A stretch of 64,000 nt of DNA from Aspidapion aeneum. Its lineage: Eukaryota; Arthropoda; Insecta; Coleoptera; Brentidae. A model generated the notes under the pieces. It did not search any database and was not told the DNA's origin. It saw only the letters and a list, made by a program, of their open reading frames with translations. Positions 39,711-53,170 of this stretch are shown here, piece by piece. The DNA is taken from positions 8,489,477 to 8,553,476 of the forward strand of contig OY755045.1 of assembly GCA_963576565.1 (NCBI GenBank). The letters run 5' to 3'. The stretch's first letter is position 1, and each line of letters starts with the position of its first letter. The position numbers and the translations under genes were made by a program.

Positions 39711-40537
39711 TTCCTAGCCCGCGCAGCAATGGCTAGAGAAGGTATTATTTTCGACAAAATTTTTTTTTTCAGATAACTCCGAAAATGTGTTATTGTATTT
39801 TGACTTACCTTGTAGCAATATCGTCATGATGTCTGTCTATGTGTGTGTGTGTGTGTATGTCTGTCCGTAACACGATAGCTCCTAAACCACTAAACCGATT
39901 TTCATTAAATTTTCAGGTAAAATAGTGTTACGGGTTCACAACGACAGATTAAAACTCGCAATTGTTGAAAACGATACGTCAATTTATTTCGACAAATTAT
40001 GTACAAAAACACGCACTTAAACTTAGTAATAACTTGCTAATAATTCACTACTATAATCGGTCTATTAACTTCGTGTTAATCTCACGACCACTACCAGCAT
40101 GCTATCTGTGACTGACTGCCTGGTGCGCGACCCCGGCCCTATATATAGGATCGTCCATCTCTCTCGAACTTTCCGGCAGCCTTCGACGTCCGGAAAGTTC
40201 CCGCACTACCGCGACCGCAAGCCACAGACAACGCAACTAAAACCTAGACTAAGAATACAACCTTAAGATAAATCGACCTAATACTACACTAAACCTAAAT
40301 AAATTCCAATTATAAAATTTAAATAACTTAAATTTGTAACACTAGTGTTCGACGCTCGTATGAGCTGATTAGATTTTGACAAATTTTTTGACAATTAAAT
40401 TTTTTTTAAAATGATAACTTTTTAGCGGAGCATCGCATCGATATGTATAATACCAAAAACTTTGTAGAAGCCTTAGTTTCTGAGATATTTACAAAAACTG
40501 TTTTCAAGGCTGATATATCATGGATTCATTTATTTTA
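39711..40537 (+). repeat. Rep-B copy carrying a solo LTR
   Basis: It opens CCTTCCTAGCCCGCGCAGCA and runs through GTAGCAATATCGTCATGATG, a GT microsatellite and GATAGCTCCTAAACCACTAA. It resumes after 40341 with CGTATGAGCTGATTAGATTT and AAAACTGTTTTCAAGGCTGA. It ends near ATGGATTCATTT. Confidence 0.7.
39926..40341 (+). mobile_element. Putative solo LTR, 416 bp
   Basis: The segment begins TGTTACGGG and ends TTTGTAACA (TG...CA, with inverted TGTTAC/GTAACA ends), and it interrupts a continuous Rep-B copy. It holds a TATA-like CCCTATATATAGG near 40137, followed by a GC-richer stretch, as in U3/R. The flanks ATAG and CTAG would be a 4-bp duplication with one change. No internal retrotransposon sequence remains. 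Confidence 0.6.
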
Positions 40538-40539
40538 AA

Positions 40540-41136
40540 CTGAGTCACTTTTAACTTTAAAAATTTTGCGCAGACCACTCATTTTTGTTGGAGCCAAGGG
40601 CGTTGTTATGTTTGAATTGAGGGATAATTTTTTTTCTTCTGAGGGGTTAAGGCCTTTTGATTAACGAAATAAAACCTATTGCCAAGGGCCGCTGCTCTTT
40701 AGGGCCGCAACTTAAATTTTAAAAATGTACCTCTTGTTTCGTACGCTGCTTCCCGGTGGGGGGAGGGGCACAAATATTGTTAGAAAATTTTATCTGCTCC
40801 AAAAGTTATATGTAGAAGATTTTAAAAAAAGTTGCCCAAGCCCAAGATTTTTTTTGATATTTTCCACATATTTCATGAATAAAATACGACATGATGAGGT
40901 CTCGGACTTCCCCCCAAGAGGCCTCGGACCCCCCCCCCCCCCCCAAGACATATTCCTGGGTGCGCCACTGTAATACTTTTCGGATTATTAATAAAGTATA
41001 TCGAAAAAAATATTAAGAAGGGGCACCCCCACCAAGAGTGGGCGGATGGTTCCCACTCGTCATATTTTCGGGGGAGTATACTGTATATTCACACCAAGTG
41101 TGTTGCTTTTGTAATTGAACGCAGTGTATGTATTAG
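40540..41136. other. Unassigned, with a hAT-like MITE end
   Basis: About 40850-40975 shows the TATTTCATGAATAAAATACG block, C runs and TTCCTGGGTGCGCCACTG, one end of the CAGTGGCGCACC MITE family in reverse. The rest is unassigned. Confidence 0.45.
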
Positions 41137-41203
41137 CACGGATCACCTAACAAAGGTGATCCGTGGTATTAGCACGGATCACCTTTTGTTAAGGTGATCC
41201 GTG
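41137..41203. repeat. Twin 12-bp-stem hairpins in opposite orientation
   Basis: CACGGATCACCT/AGGTGATCCGTG stems occur twice, 41137-41165 with loop AACAA and 41173-41203 with loop TTGTT. They are separated by GTATTAG-like spacers. The second is essentially the reverse complement of the first. Confidence 0.8.
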
Positions 41204-41403
41204 GTATTAGTACTGTTCCAACACGGTTGTCTTAAATGAAGATTCAAGTGTATACCAAATTTGACCACTTTTGGTGTATCTATGCTAGATCTACCGCTGC
41301 CCTGAGGGGGGAGTGATATACATCGTTGTAAAGGAAATTATTTCTTCAGCTTTAAAACCAGACATGTGGGACGGTAAAATTTAAGAAAATTAAAAAAAAA
41401 TAA

Positions 41404-42157
41404 TTTTTTCCATAAGCGTGCGGAAAAGTCCACTTTTTCGCACGCATTTTAGTGTGGAAAGTGCCACTTTTCCGCACTAGTGCGGAAAAATATTTTTTCC
41501 GCACTAGTGCGGAAAAGTAAATTTGTTACGATTTTGAGGTGTTCTATAACATTTAGACCGTTCAAAATACATTTGTATCTTTCCTAGCACACGAAATATC
41601 CTAAAAATATTCAAATTGACTAAAATTCTGCTATATTTTCAATATTTTCGATAAAATAATGTTTTCAGTAAAATAGGTTCAAATTATAAGTTTTAAACCT
41701 CCCCGGTATAAATATCGTCATTGTCAATGTCAAACAACAATGAACACTAGTGGTTTTAGATTTGGCATCTTAAATCACCATAGCAACAAAGTACAAACAA
41801 ACTGTCAAAACAAAGCCAATTTTGCAGATACAAGCGTCTTTTGAATTTTTCAAACAAAAAAATCAGATTTTCAATGGATTCTTCGGACAAAGATCTACCC
41901 TAGTCAGTTCTAGAAGCCGCTAGAATGTGAATAATAATAATTGATTTGATTAAAACGTTTTGAATATAAATAATTTTCTGATTAATTTTTAGTTTTTTCC
42001 TCACGCTTATAGAAAAAATAGTGTACCTAACTCGTGCGTAAAGTGTCTTTTCCGCACTTAATTGCTGGCCAAACTCCGCTATCGCGTCGTTTGGCCATCT
42101 GCAATCGCGTGCGGAAAAGAGGCACTTTCCGCACTAGTTAGGTAAACTACTATTTCC
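41404..42157 (-). mobile_element. Rep-E hairpin-rich element, copy 3
   Basis: This is the inverted copy of 23774-24526, with the same hairpin end (now at the right) and palindrome cluster (at the left). Differences are few, mostly single bases. Confidence 0.78.
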
Positions 42158-42159
42158 AC

Positions 42160-43335
42160 ACTTTATTTATTTACATGTCTATAAAAGGTGCGCCACTGAT
42201 GTAAGGGGGGCGTGTTATACATCGTTAGAGAGGACGTTTCATTAGCCTCAATAATTCTTACTTAGTTGTTTTTTGCCAAGTTAAAAGTATGCAAATAATT
42301 GGGAAAATACTGTAAGAGAGCACTTTTAAGGGGGTTGAGAGGAGGGATGCCCCCCACCCCCACTTTAAAGAAGGTCAACTAGAAAAAGTTAGTTTGAAAA
42401 TATTACTAATCAAAAATAATTTTTTACTGACTCTCAATATTACTTACTGAGTTTGTTTTTTTTTGTTTGATTTAAGGATTTCTACAAACACATTAATTTA
42501 TTTTAATTTTAAGGCGGCTATTAAAAAAAAAGTCTAGCTTATTAAGTATTTAACTATATACAATTGGCTTTTAACCAAAAATATTTTTTTGAAAAAAAAT
42601 TGTGTTAAAGATAAAAAATGTCACAAAAAAACTATAAATTTTTTTTTTTTTAATTTTTCTCTTTGGAACGAACACCACTGCCGTCAGAGGGTACCAAAGT
42701 ACATCGTTAACCCCCCCTGCCAGTGTTGAATCTCGGATGTAGGGCCTGAACTATAAAATGCCTTTGTTGTTATTTTTATGACTATTAAAATAAAGATAAA
42801 TTGCCCCATTAATACACCCACGAATCTGTTAGAATTTTTTTTAGCAAGCGCGTGGCAAGATTTAATATGGCATTTATTTTGGCTAAAATGTTAAACAATT
42901 TATTGGTAGATCAAAGGCAGCGATGAAAATTTAAAGTTTGCTAAAATTATTTTAAAAGGGGGCGATCGTAAATTTTGCGCGGGTTAAACAAAGAGAATTT
43001 ATTGCTATTTTTATTATTATTAAAATTACTATTTTAAATAGTGGCTTATATCCGTTCTTTTGATCTTAATTAAGGCCGTTATATTAGCAAAAAAATTAGG
43101 AAAAATATAGGCAACATTAATCAAATAAAATAACAGTATGTATGTAGGACTAAAAAGTGTTTCTACTTTGAATACCGAGGTGAAAAGTTCCTCCCCGTGA
43201 TCAACATTTTTTTTGTTCTCAAGGCTAGAAAGTATTATTTTAGTTTAGTGTTGGTTAAATTATTATTACGATAGTTTTTTTTCAAGCAATTGCTTTTGAA
43301 GTTGCTTTTAAGATTTGGCGAAGTACCTACTTCAA
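42160..43335. other. No recognised feature
   Basis: A/T-rich sequence with short G or C runs. No splice-bounded exon, terminal repeat pair or match to another part of the window was found. Confidence 0.4.
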
Positions 43336-43337
43336 TA

Positions 43338-44023
43338 CAGTGGTACGTCCAGGAATATGTCTTGGGCAGGGGCCTTGTTTCCCCATATTTTATGCTATTT
43401 TATTTTTGTATTCATGAAAGATGTGGAAAATACAAATTGTGAAAGGCTTTCGCGGCCATCGTCCAATGGTGGGTGTGCTTTCGGGCTGTCGTCGTTGGAA
43501 ATTCGTTCTCGACGTTTCGCCATCTCGAGTGGATGGCATCTTATGTTAACTGTTTGTCGGCTTCTCGAAGACTGGTCTGCGTCAACAACAACAACCTTGC
43601 GAGAGAGCGCCCACGGATAAGGATCCCCTTCCAAAAGATTGGATGAAAATCCCCATCCGCTTGCCAACCTCACCCCCACTCGCTATCACTTCGAGTGGTC
43701 CTCTCTCCAACTTATCCTACTGCCGAGTAGCCAAAGTTGTATCTGAATGGTCTGCGTCTGTCGCAGGTTATATACGCTATGGTGGGCGGGGCATATATCA
43801 GAGCTGGTCGGTGATTGGTCACTTTCCCGAGAATCAGTTTTGTTGTTCTAAGCGAGCCGTTTAGCGTTTTTAAGAACCGGTACCCATGTTCTGTTAATTT
43901 TAAGAGTTTCTTCAGATCTGTAGAAGTTCTGCTGGTGTTTATGAATTTCGATTGCTTCTCTATAGAAATACTGATGATATGAACCAACCGACCCCCCCCT
44001 CCCCCCGCTCGGGTGCGCTCATG
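43338..44023. mobile_element. hAT-like MITE ends enclosing a Penelope fragment
   Basis: The left end is CAGTGGTACGTCCAGGAAT and the right end is CTCGGGTGCGCTCATG, both matching the CAGTGGCGCACC MITE family. About 550 bp of unrelated Penelope-like sequence separates the usual interior. Confidence 0.5.
43440..43990 (-). pseudogene. Penelope-like element 3' end
   Basis: Leftward from 43990, FYREAIEIHKHQQNFYRSEE, TLKINRTWVPVLKN resembles the C-terminus of Penelope proteins after the GIY-YIG domain. It is followed by the terminal non-coding segment with GCGTATATAACCTGCGACAG and GGCGAAACGTCGAGAACGAA. No RT is left. It is a separate family from 44371-45260. Confidence 0.65.
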
Positions 44024-44370
44024 TTTAATGGCTCACGCATGCTGTACACGTATCTACTTTATTCAACGGCCCCAACTGAATTATTTTCCCAATTTTCAAG
44101 GTAAAAGAAAGAAAAAATTGCATCCCCCCAAAACAAGACAAGAGAGTCGATTTTCTTGTGCGGTCACAGTATACGAGTCATCTCCACATCAATACAGTAC
44201 ACTCACTCGCTCAAAGCACTCGAAAGGAGCGAGGAAAATATCTACCTAATTTTAATTATGAAAAACTTGAAATTGCAGGATGATTTTTTGTATATACTGA
44301 AATATGAAACTCATAAATCTTGGTTCATTTAAAATTTGTTCGAAAATAACGAGAAATAACATTTCCTTAA

Positions 44371-45260
44371 ATGCAAAAACTGCAATCAAGAATCGAGAAC
44401 ATTTTGAAAACCCTTTTTGCCTTAAACAATCTTTCCTGTACTGTTCCCAATGAACAGGTAAGATATATAAATACAATTTCGGACTTCTATTGGTTTGAGG
44501 TCCATGCGATCAACACAGCACATTATATTATATGGCCCGAAAATGATGATAAACTGCAGAATTTTCTACACTATCTGAACGTTATTCGACCAACAATCAA
44601 ATGCACAATGGAAATTGAAAGATATTCGGCCTTACCTTTTTTAGATGTTCTTGTCCAACGAATAGACAGAAACATTCAAACCACTGTATATAGGAAACCT
44701 ACACACATGGGACAGTACCTAAATTTTGGGTCTAATCATTCTGTCGCTACAAAACAAGGAGTTATAGAAGTTTGTATTTAAGAGCCGTAAATATTTGAAG
44801 TAATAATGAAGAATTACAACAGAAAGTTTATTCAATTAGGGGATATTGAAAAATCCGGTTTAGCGGATCCTGCATGGTGAAATGACCGCAGGATTCAATG
44901 GTCAGAAGCTAAAGTTTTGCATAAGGAGTCGCTTTTGCGAAAACGAAAGTTTATTGAAGCTGCGCTCATAATGCAGAAAAAAACAGATTTCAGTCAACCA
45001 AGCACGGACATACCAAAAATATGGAAACCACTCCTTAAGGAAATCAAGTGTCTTAGAATTAAAAAGGGTGTGTACCATCACACCTGACTGCAATTCAAGT
45101 AGTATAAGTAGAAGCCTGTAACTGGATTGTGTAGTTTACACTTGGAAACGGTTAGAGATACTTACTAACCGAAACGTCGTGTTTAAAATAAATAAAGAAA
45201 ATGAAAGTCCGAAATTGTGTTTCTACTCAAACATTGTCTACCAGCTTCAAACAAAGAGGT
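44371..45260 (+). pseudogene. Penelope-like element, RT 3' half and C-terminus
   Basis: It encodes IWPENDDKLQNFLHYLNVIR, PTIKCTMEIERYSALPFLDV, LVQRIDRNIQTTVYRKPTHM and QYLNFGSNHSVATKQGVI, the characteristic Penelope RT stretch after the catalytic box. A stop follows at 44779. After a deletion of most of the GIY-YIG endonuclease come SGLADPAW, DRRIQWSEAKVLHKESLLRK and DIPKIWKPLLKEIK. The 3' region has AACCGAAACGTCGTGTTTAA. The catalytic DD residues are missing. Confidence 0.82.
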
Positions 45261-45261
45261 T

Positions 45262-45885
45262 AGGATATGTTTGCGATCAGTTAACAAAGGTTAGGATAAC
45301 ACTGAATTCGACTATTCGAAAAAAATATCATTAAAAAAATGTTTTGCAAAAAGTTAAGTTTTGAAAAAATGAGTCCAAAAAAATGCTTTTTAAAAAAAGT
45401 TCTTAAAGCCCTTATTTTCGAAAAAGAACTGTTTTTAGATTACATTTTTTCAAAAATTCACTTAAAAAAAAAACTATTAAAAATTTGGTTTTTTCGAAAA
45501 AAAATCTAGAAGTTGTGGTACTGACCGTTTCTTCCATATATCTGTACTCTCTGAACCTGGTCAAAAATGCACCCCTGTGTAAAAACGCCAAAAAGTAAAT
45601 TTATTCCGGACACAGGCCTATCAATCCTCAGGGGCGAAAACTGGCATCCCCCCCTTCACCGTCAAAAAGGGGGGATGCTACGCTGCTGCAATTACGGGGT
45701 AGCCTCAAGGCTTCGGATTCCTCAGGGTCTGTGTTGTTGTGGGGGGAACTAACTACACAGTAGCGTAGGTATCAAACACTTTGATCTTAAAAAGAGGAGG
45801 AGTTCACAAAATTTTTAAAAGAAAAAATTAAATTTTGTATATATATTTTTTTATTGTTTCTTTTTGGCTCGCGGAAATTTACGTG
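45262..45885. other. No recognised feature
   Basis: A-rich runs (45330-45500) are followed by a GC-richer stretch (45560-45760). No exon or repeat partner was found in the window. Confidence 0.35.
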
Positions 45886-46281
45886 CTTAGTTTTAAATGG
45901 TGAGGTTTATTGAAATATTTCCAACGGAAAAAAAATTTTCCAAACGGGTCTTGGGAATATTGGAAATATATGGGAAAAATTGGAAATATTTAAAAAAAAT
46001 ATTATCTTTCATATTTTGTAACCCTATAAGCATGAAACTTACTATAGAACAATTTTTATTTCCGATACTATTAAAGATTTTGAGGAAGTAGACTGGCAAG
46101 ACGATGTTATTAAGTGTGATGCTGATGACAGCCATGAAGATATGCCTCTTGCTCGACTAGTGAATAGTGTAGTGTGTCAAGAATGAGATTATAGTTGTTC
46201 AAATTTAACCTTATTTCTGTTTATGTGTTTGAAGAATAACTCCTGATTTGTGTTCCGTTTTCCGATGTTTTATTCCCTTTT

Positions 46282-47754
<1,473 letters not shown>

Positions 47755-48029
47755 TTTATATTTCCATATATTTCCAATGTTTCAGGAAATATTTCAGGGA
47801 ATATTTCCGAAAATATATTCCTGGAAATTTTATAACACTAATTTTAAAAAACACTTTTTCAAAAACTTTTTTTTTAATTTTCGCAGCCCTTTCTATTGAA
47901 CGCAGTTTAATGATAAAGTGTTTTTCCTGCGTTCCTTGACTATTGGTGGCAGTTCAAGTATTTTTTAATGGGGTGAGTCAGATATTTAGTCAAAGTAAAG
48001 GGGACCGTCCTCCCTGATAGTGATTTTTT

Positions 48030-50095
48030 TCCCAACTGCATCACGGGGAAATTGTTGTATTAAGTAAATATGTACCAATGTTTGTGTCACGCTAGAGGCT
48101 AAACGGCTGAACCGATTTTGACAAAAATGGTGTCGTTGAATTGCTACTGATCCCGAAGGTGCGATAGGCTATATTTTTTTAAATAGGAATCAACATGGCG
48201 GTCTTTAGACGCCATTTTGTCACATGATGTAGGCTTTAAGGCAGAAAAATTATCTAAATTTCAGGCGATTTTATTGAAATTCCTTTGATTACCTCTAATT
48301 TGCTGTAGTTACTTAGTAGTCCTCCTTGCTTCCACCCATCTCCCCTCCTGTTATTCCCCCCGCCCTATCCAAAAACCATATTCGCATAATTTTATATAAT
48401 ATAGAGCGATTTCAAAGATTCTTTCTGCATACGCTTTAAGATTTTTTTGCCAACACCATTTTATTCGTTTTCCACCTCCGCCTCTCTCTCTCTCTTCTCC
48501 ACCATCCTTCTAATAGTTAAAGCTTAGAGTAATAATAATAATATAAAGAGAAGAAGTCAACCGCGGCCCCGTGTAAATTTTCCCTATTTGTGGCGGTCAT
48601 TCCTGAAAACTTAGAATTTGCAGAATCCCCGGCGATGGCAACATAGCTGCGTCACTGGAATCATCTCGAAAAAACCACACTGGGCTGAATTTTCACAATA
48701 TTTTCAGAAACATAGCACTTCTTCTTTATTTTTACGTCCAACTAAGTTCTTTTTTTCAAAAATAAAACTCAGCACACAGAAAAAAACACCAAAAATTCAA
48801 TATGCCGAGTCCGCCGGCCAAGACAACACTGCATTTAATACAAACACATGTTACTGTCAGTGTCGACCTTAGAGCTTAGGAATATCTGGGCTAAACGTTC
48901 ACGACTTGAGGACCCACCTAATTAAACTTGTTGCCATTATATAAGTGAAAAAATAATCTTTTGTTTGAAACTCGTAGACAATGATTGAATAGAAATAAAA
49001 CTTTGGACTTCCATTGTCTTTATCTGAGGGCACGGCAGTGCCTCGCCAAGTTCGCGCTGCCGTACCATCTTTTCTTGAAACATTTCAGCCCATATTTGAC
49101 CTATCCAAAACTCTACTTTGGAAAGAGCTACGAATCTCATACTTTGCACAGTCGTAGACCTTCATAGAGTTAACAACCCTCCAAGTTTCATGGACTTTTA
49201 TAAAGTAGTAAAGTAGTTACGAAATTTCAAAAAACGTCGAAATTGCCACTCACTCACTCCTCTACAATAGGAAAAAGGATTCCTTTTTACCTGGGGATAT
49301 AGTCCAAGTAGCTCAAAACGAAACCCGGCCCTGCTAACACGAAATCCGTAATATGATGTCATACACCTGTTGCCACGTCCTGAAAAAATTGTGCGAAAAG
49401 GGGCCGTTCATAAATTATGTTATCAATTTGTAATAAGAAATACACAGCATAAAACGACGCGACGCGGGCTAGTAAGCGCATGACAAATTATCGCACGGTT
49501 TGAATAGCCTAACCAACTCAAAGCACTATATATGTTGGTAAGGTAAGAAGTTGAACCTTACTTATTATTTATAAAATTTTACAGAGGCAGAGGAGGCGGC
49601 AACAGCGGAAAAGCTACATTGTTTACCAACAAATGAATGAATGACCGCCGAAACCGGGGCTACTACTTCTCTTTATATGTTATTACTCTGAGAGTTAAAG
49701 CTATACCTTTCACAAATATAGAGCGATTTCAAAAATTCTTCCTGCACACGCTTTAAGCCTTTTTTCCCAACATCATTTTACTAGTTTCCCCCTTCCTCTT
49801 CCTCTCTTCTCTCCACCCTCCTTATTAGTAAGAGTTGTAGCTATACCTTTCACAAATTTAGAGCGATTTCAAAAATTCTTTCGGCACACGCTTTAAGATT
49901 TTTCTCGACACAATTTTACTAGTTCCCTCCTCCCTCTCTCCTCCCCCACTTTCACTCAATGGAAGGTAACACTGTTCGTGTCCGTAGAAAATCTACACAC
50001 GTACTTTTTGGGTAAAGCTAAATGAATTGTAAATGCATAGTGCTTTTTATAAGGCTGGATAAGAATTAAACCTAAAAGTTGGAAAAAAAAAATTC
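48030..50095 (+). repeat. Rep-H copy, interrupted
   Basis: The left part (48030-48522) repeats GTTTGTGTCACGCTAGAGGC, the CTCC-rich block and CATATTCGCATAATTTTA. The right part (49693-50095) continues with tandem TTCTTTCGGCACACGCTTTA units and ends TAGTGCTTTTTATAAGGCTG, as at 18330. A TIR element is inserted between the parts. Confidence 0.65.
48523..49692. mobile_element. TIR element of unknown superfamily, AGTTAAAG duplication
   Basis: The ends CTTAGAGTAATAATAATATA and, reversed, CTCAGAGTAATAACATATAA continue with AAAGAGAAG and CCCCG blocks. 8-bp direct repeats AGTTAAAG lie at 48515-48522 and 49693-49700, and Rep-H is continuous without the insert. The interior includes a Rep-C piece (49010-49260). 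No transposase is recognised. Confidence 0.65.
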
Positions 50096-50099
50096 ATAA

Positions 50100-51363
50100 T
50101 GTAACAGGGGCCTGTGTGTGACAGTGATACTGTCACCTCAAGTGGCCAAGGCTTAAATGTTGTAAGCTACCAACTTAGGCTACAACTTATATAAATTATA
50201 AAAAGATTAAATGTTACTTTATGTTATTAAATTTACACGATCTCGAAAGGGAATTTGACGGTTCTTGGAGGAAAAGTATGCTATAAACGTTTTTCTCAAA
50301 TGTATAACTAATGTAGGATAATCATACATACCTTTTCAATTTTCTTCTGGTAGCTTCACACTTTCACTTCTTATATTTATTAGTTGAATATCGACTTTTT
50401 ACTACTATTAAACTTTTGTATTCAAATATTTACACTTCTTAAACTTTTAGGTTTTATAAACCTTTTATATATTTGTTGTAAATATCATCATCTTAAACGT
50501 TGATTGAATGAGTGAAACTATTCAATCAACTGTTTAATTTACTTAATATTACTGTTTAGGTTTGGGATATGTTATTAATTAAAAATGCCGATTTTAGGGC
50601 AACGAATGGTTTGTATTTTGTTGTTAAAAAAACCATAAAACAGTTAAACACATTATTTCAAAACACTGGAAATAGTAATAATTAATGACTTTAAAATCAA
50701 TAAACTCCAAAAGAAAAGACTAAAATAATTATGAATAATAAAGATAATAGCTTATACAAAGTTAAAATAATTGATAAATTTCCCCAGCTGAAATAAAACC
50801 CCCCTTAAGAAGTGTGAATGAAAGCGTAACGTACCAAGCAAAGGCAAACTAAAGAGTAAACTACCTGACGACTTTCGAAAGTTTCCCGTCTCAGTTAAAG
50901 CGACCCTGCGCTTGAAGGGACAAATATCTTGGCGTTGATTGGCTAGAATTCTACTCCCTTTCCCCTTGGCGAGAAAGAGATAGACTGCGCTTTAAGCGCT
51001 CCACTAAGAGACAAAATAGCAATGCAAGCCAGACTTAAAAAGCCGTTAGAAAGTAAAATTACACAGTGTGTTTTTTTTTAATTGAAAATAGTTTAAAATT
51101 TGTTTCCAGTTACAAAATAAGAATTATTTTGATGTTAGTGGCTCAAAGGACATATTAGCCAAATACAACTTTTATTAAAATACGGCGAACCTGAAAATAT
51201 GCCTAAAAACAAGTCGCCGGAATTGCCATAAATTTTACTTAATCTTAACCTAGTCTTGCATATAATTAATGCCTGTTGATGTCAAAACAATATTTAATTA
51301 AAAATCTTTAAAAACTTATAAATGGCAAAAATACCATTTATGCGCAAATCCCGTTTTGTTACA
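50100..51363 (+). mobile_element. Solo LTR, 1264 bp
   Basis: It begins TGTAACAGGGG and ends GTTTTGTTACA (TG...CA with TGTAACA inverted ends). It is flanked by an exact 4-bp duplication ATAA (50096-50099 and 51364-51367). There is no internal coding region or second LTR. A GC-richer stretch (50870-51010) could be the promoter region. Which LTR superfamily it comes from is not visible. Confidence 0.68.
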
Positions 51364-51373
51364 ATAAAAAAAA

Positions 51374-51597
51374 CACCCAACTGCTAAATTTACTTGTAAC
51401 TACTAGTCACAGTTGGGTACAAAATTACCCAATAACCTGATTCATGAAAATACAAAACTGTATAATTTCGTAAGTTCGTTTTGGGCATCAAAACTAAAAG
51501 TTGAAGCATGTCGTACATTATAGGTATACCTATTAATTTTGTACCCAACTGCGACTAGTGGTTACAAGTAAATTTAGAATTTGGTTGTTTTTTTTAT
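51374..51597. mobile_element. Satellite-free sibling of the TIR element at 18408-20845
   Basis: The inverted ends share CAACTGC, TTTACTTGTAACTACTAGTC and GTTGGGTACAAAATTA with 18408-18470 and 20783-20845, and the internal ACCCAATAACCTGATTCATG is also shared. Only about 100 bp of unrelated sequence separates the arms. It is non-coding. Confidence 0.75.
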
Positions 51598-52140
51598 TAT
51601 TTTTTTTTTAATAATGCAGTTTAATGATAAAGTGTTCTGCCTGTGTTCCTTGACCAGTGGTAGCAGTGCAAGTGTTTTTTAATGGGGTGCGTCAGATATT
51701 CAGTTAAAGTTAAGTGGTCCGTTCTCCCTGAACCCCTCTTGAGGCTTTACCGCTATCGTTGTTAGTGACTTTTTTACTATTTTCATTTAACTTGCTCCCT
51801 TAAAGAAGACTCTATTGGCTCTATGCCTGTAGGCCAAACTCATATTTTAATCCCCCATTTCTTTGCTTATTAAACTTAATACGAGTTTCCCTTAAAGTTT
51901 CCCCACAAGTTTCCCTTTATTGTGCAAATGTTAACTTAGTTTCCACGCTGCCTTTCTTATATGTATCGTTTCATCTTTATGTCTTAAAGTTTCTCGATGA
52001 TAGAGTATATCAGTGGCGTATAAAAAAATTCGTCAAAAACATTAACAAATTTAATATGGCATTTATAAAAGTTTAAAACAAAAAAACAGTTTTAAAAAAA
52101 TTTGCCCGCACAATTTTTTTCAAAATCATTTTTATAAGAA

Positions 52141-52240
52141 GGGTACAATTCGCTGCGGCCGATTTGCCGCAGGTCAATTTGGCACCGGGACAATTTGCTG
52201 CAATCGGATTTGCGGCGCGGCGGAGACAATTCGCCGCCGA
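52141..52240. repeat. Rep-F terminal fragment
   Basis: Clusters of ATTCGCTGCGGCCGATTTG and GACAATTCGCCGCCG motifs match the ends of 25033-26701. Confidence 0.55.
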
Positions 52241-52394
52241 TGAGGTTTAAGATTGCAATTTTATTTAGTTCGTGTAGTAAACATATTTTTGAAAAAATAT
52301 TTTTAAATATTTTTATATAAATTTTTATAAATTAGTTTTTGGAAAAACTGATTTTTAAAAAAGTTCATTATTATCATATTATATTAAAAAAAAT

Positions 52395-53170
52395 CTCAAA
52401 AAATGAACTTCCATAAAGTACTAAAGTAGTTACAAATCCCAAAAAATGTCAAAATTGCCACTCATGTATAGATCATCAAAATTCTACTGTACTTCCAGAC
52501 ATGCTACAAAGCTGAAATTTGGCAGACTGATAGAAATTATCACCAGACCCTTGGAAAAAATCAAAAATTCTTATTTACTCCCCTCCCCTATACATGTAAA
52601 GTTATGTAAAAGTAACATTGCCCACTTCCAGAAACGCTAGAGAGCTAAGCTTTGGAAGACTGATAGGAACTATGATAAAACTATAGAAAAAAAATTAAAA
52701 ACCTCAAATTTTTTAAAAAGTTCAATATTCCGCATATTTTACTACTTTAAAACTTAAATATTATCCAAATCCTTTAAAAAAGGAGTGAAATCATAACAAA
52801 AACATTTTATGTAAAAAAAAGCCAAGTACGCGAAAATGGTATTCCTTAAAAAGAATTGAGATAAAAGTAAAGCTATGTTCTCCAATACTTTCAAAATGAA
52901 AGGTTCTTACTAGTTTGGAAATGTTTTTCTAAACTTGGCTATTACGGTTGCAAATGACTCTTAGGCACAGTGCTAAATTAAACATAAATAAGTTTGGGTG
53001 CAATTCAAAGTTCGGTAAAAAAACATTTTCAAACTAGTAAGAATTTTTCATTATGAAATTTGTATTCGAGAACTTGGCTTTACTTTTATCTCAATTCTTT
53101 TTACAAAATACAATTTTCGCGTACTTGGTTTTTTTTATTACATGAAATGTTTTTCTTATGATTTAGAATG
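52395..53170 (+). repeat. Rep-C copy with complete foldback end
   Basis: The first 400 bp match 5640-6200. 52815-53140 forms two arms of about 125 bp (AAGCCAAGTACGCGAAAATG ... ATTTTCGCGTACTTGG) around GACTCTTAGGCACAGTGC. It is the best-preserved foldback in the family. Confidence 0.7.

Noticed and set aside
43315..43864. Several overlapping open frames on both strands in a GC-richer stretch
   Set aside because: The minus-strand content fits a Penelope 3' region. The plus-strand frames are shadows of it.
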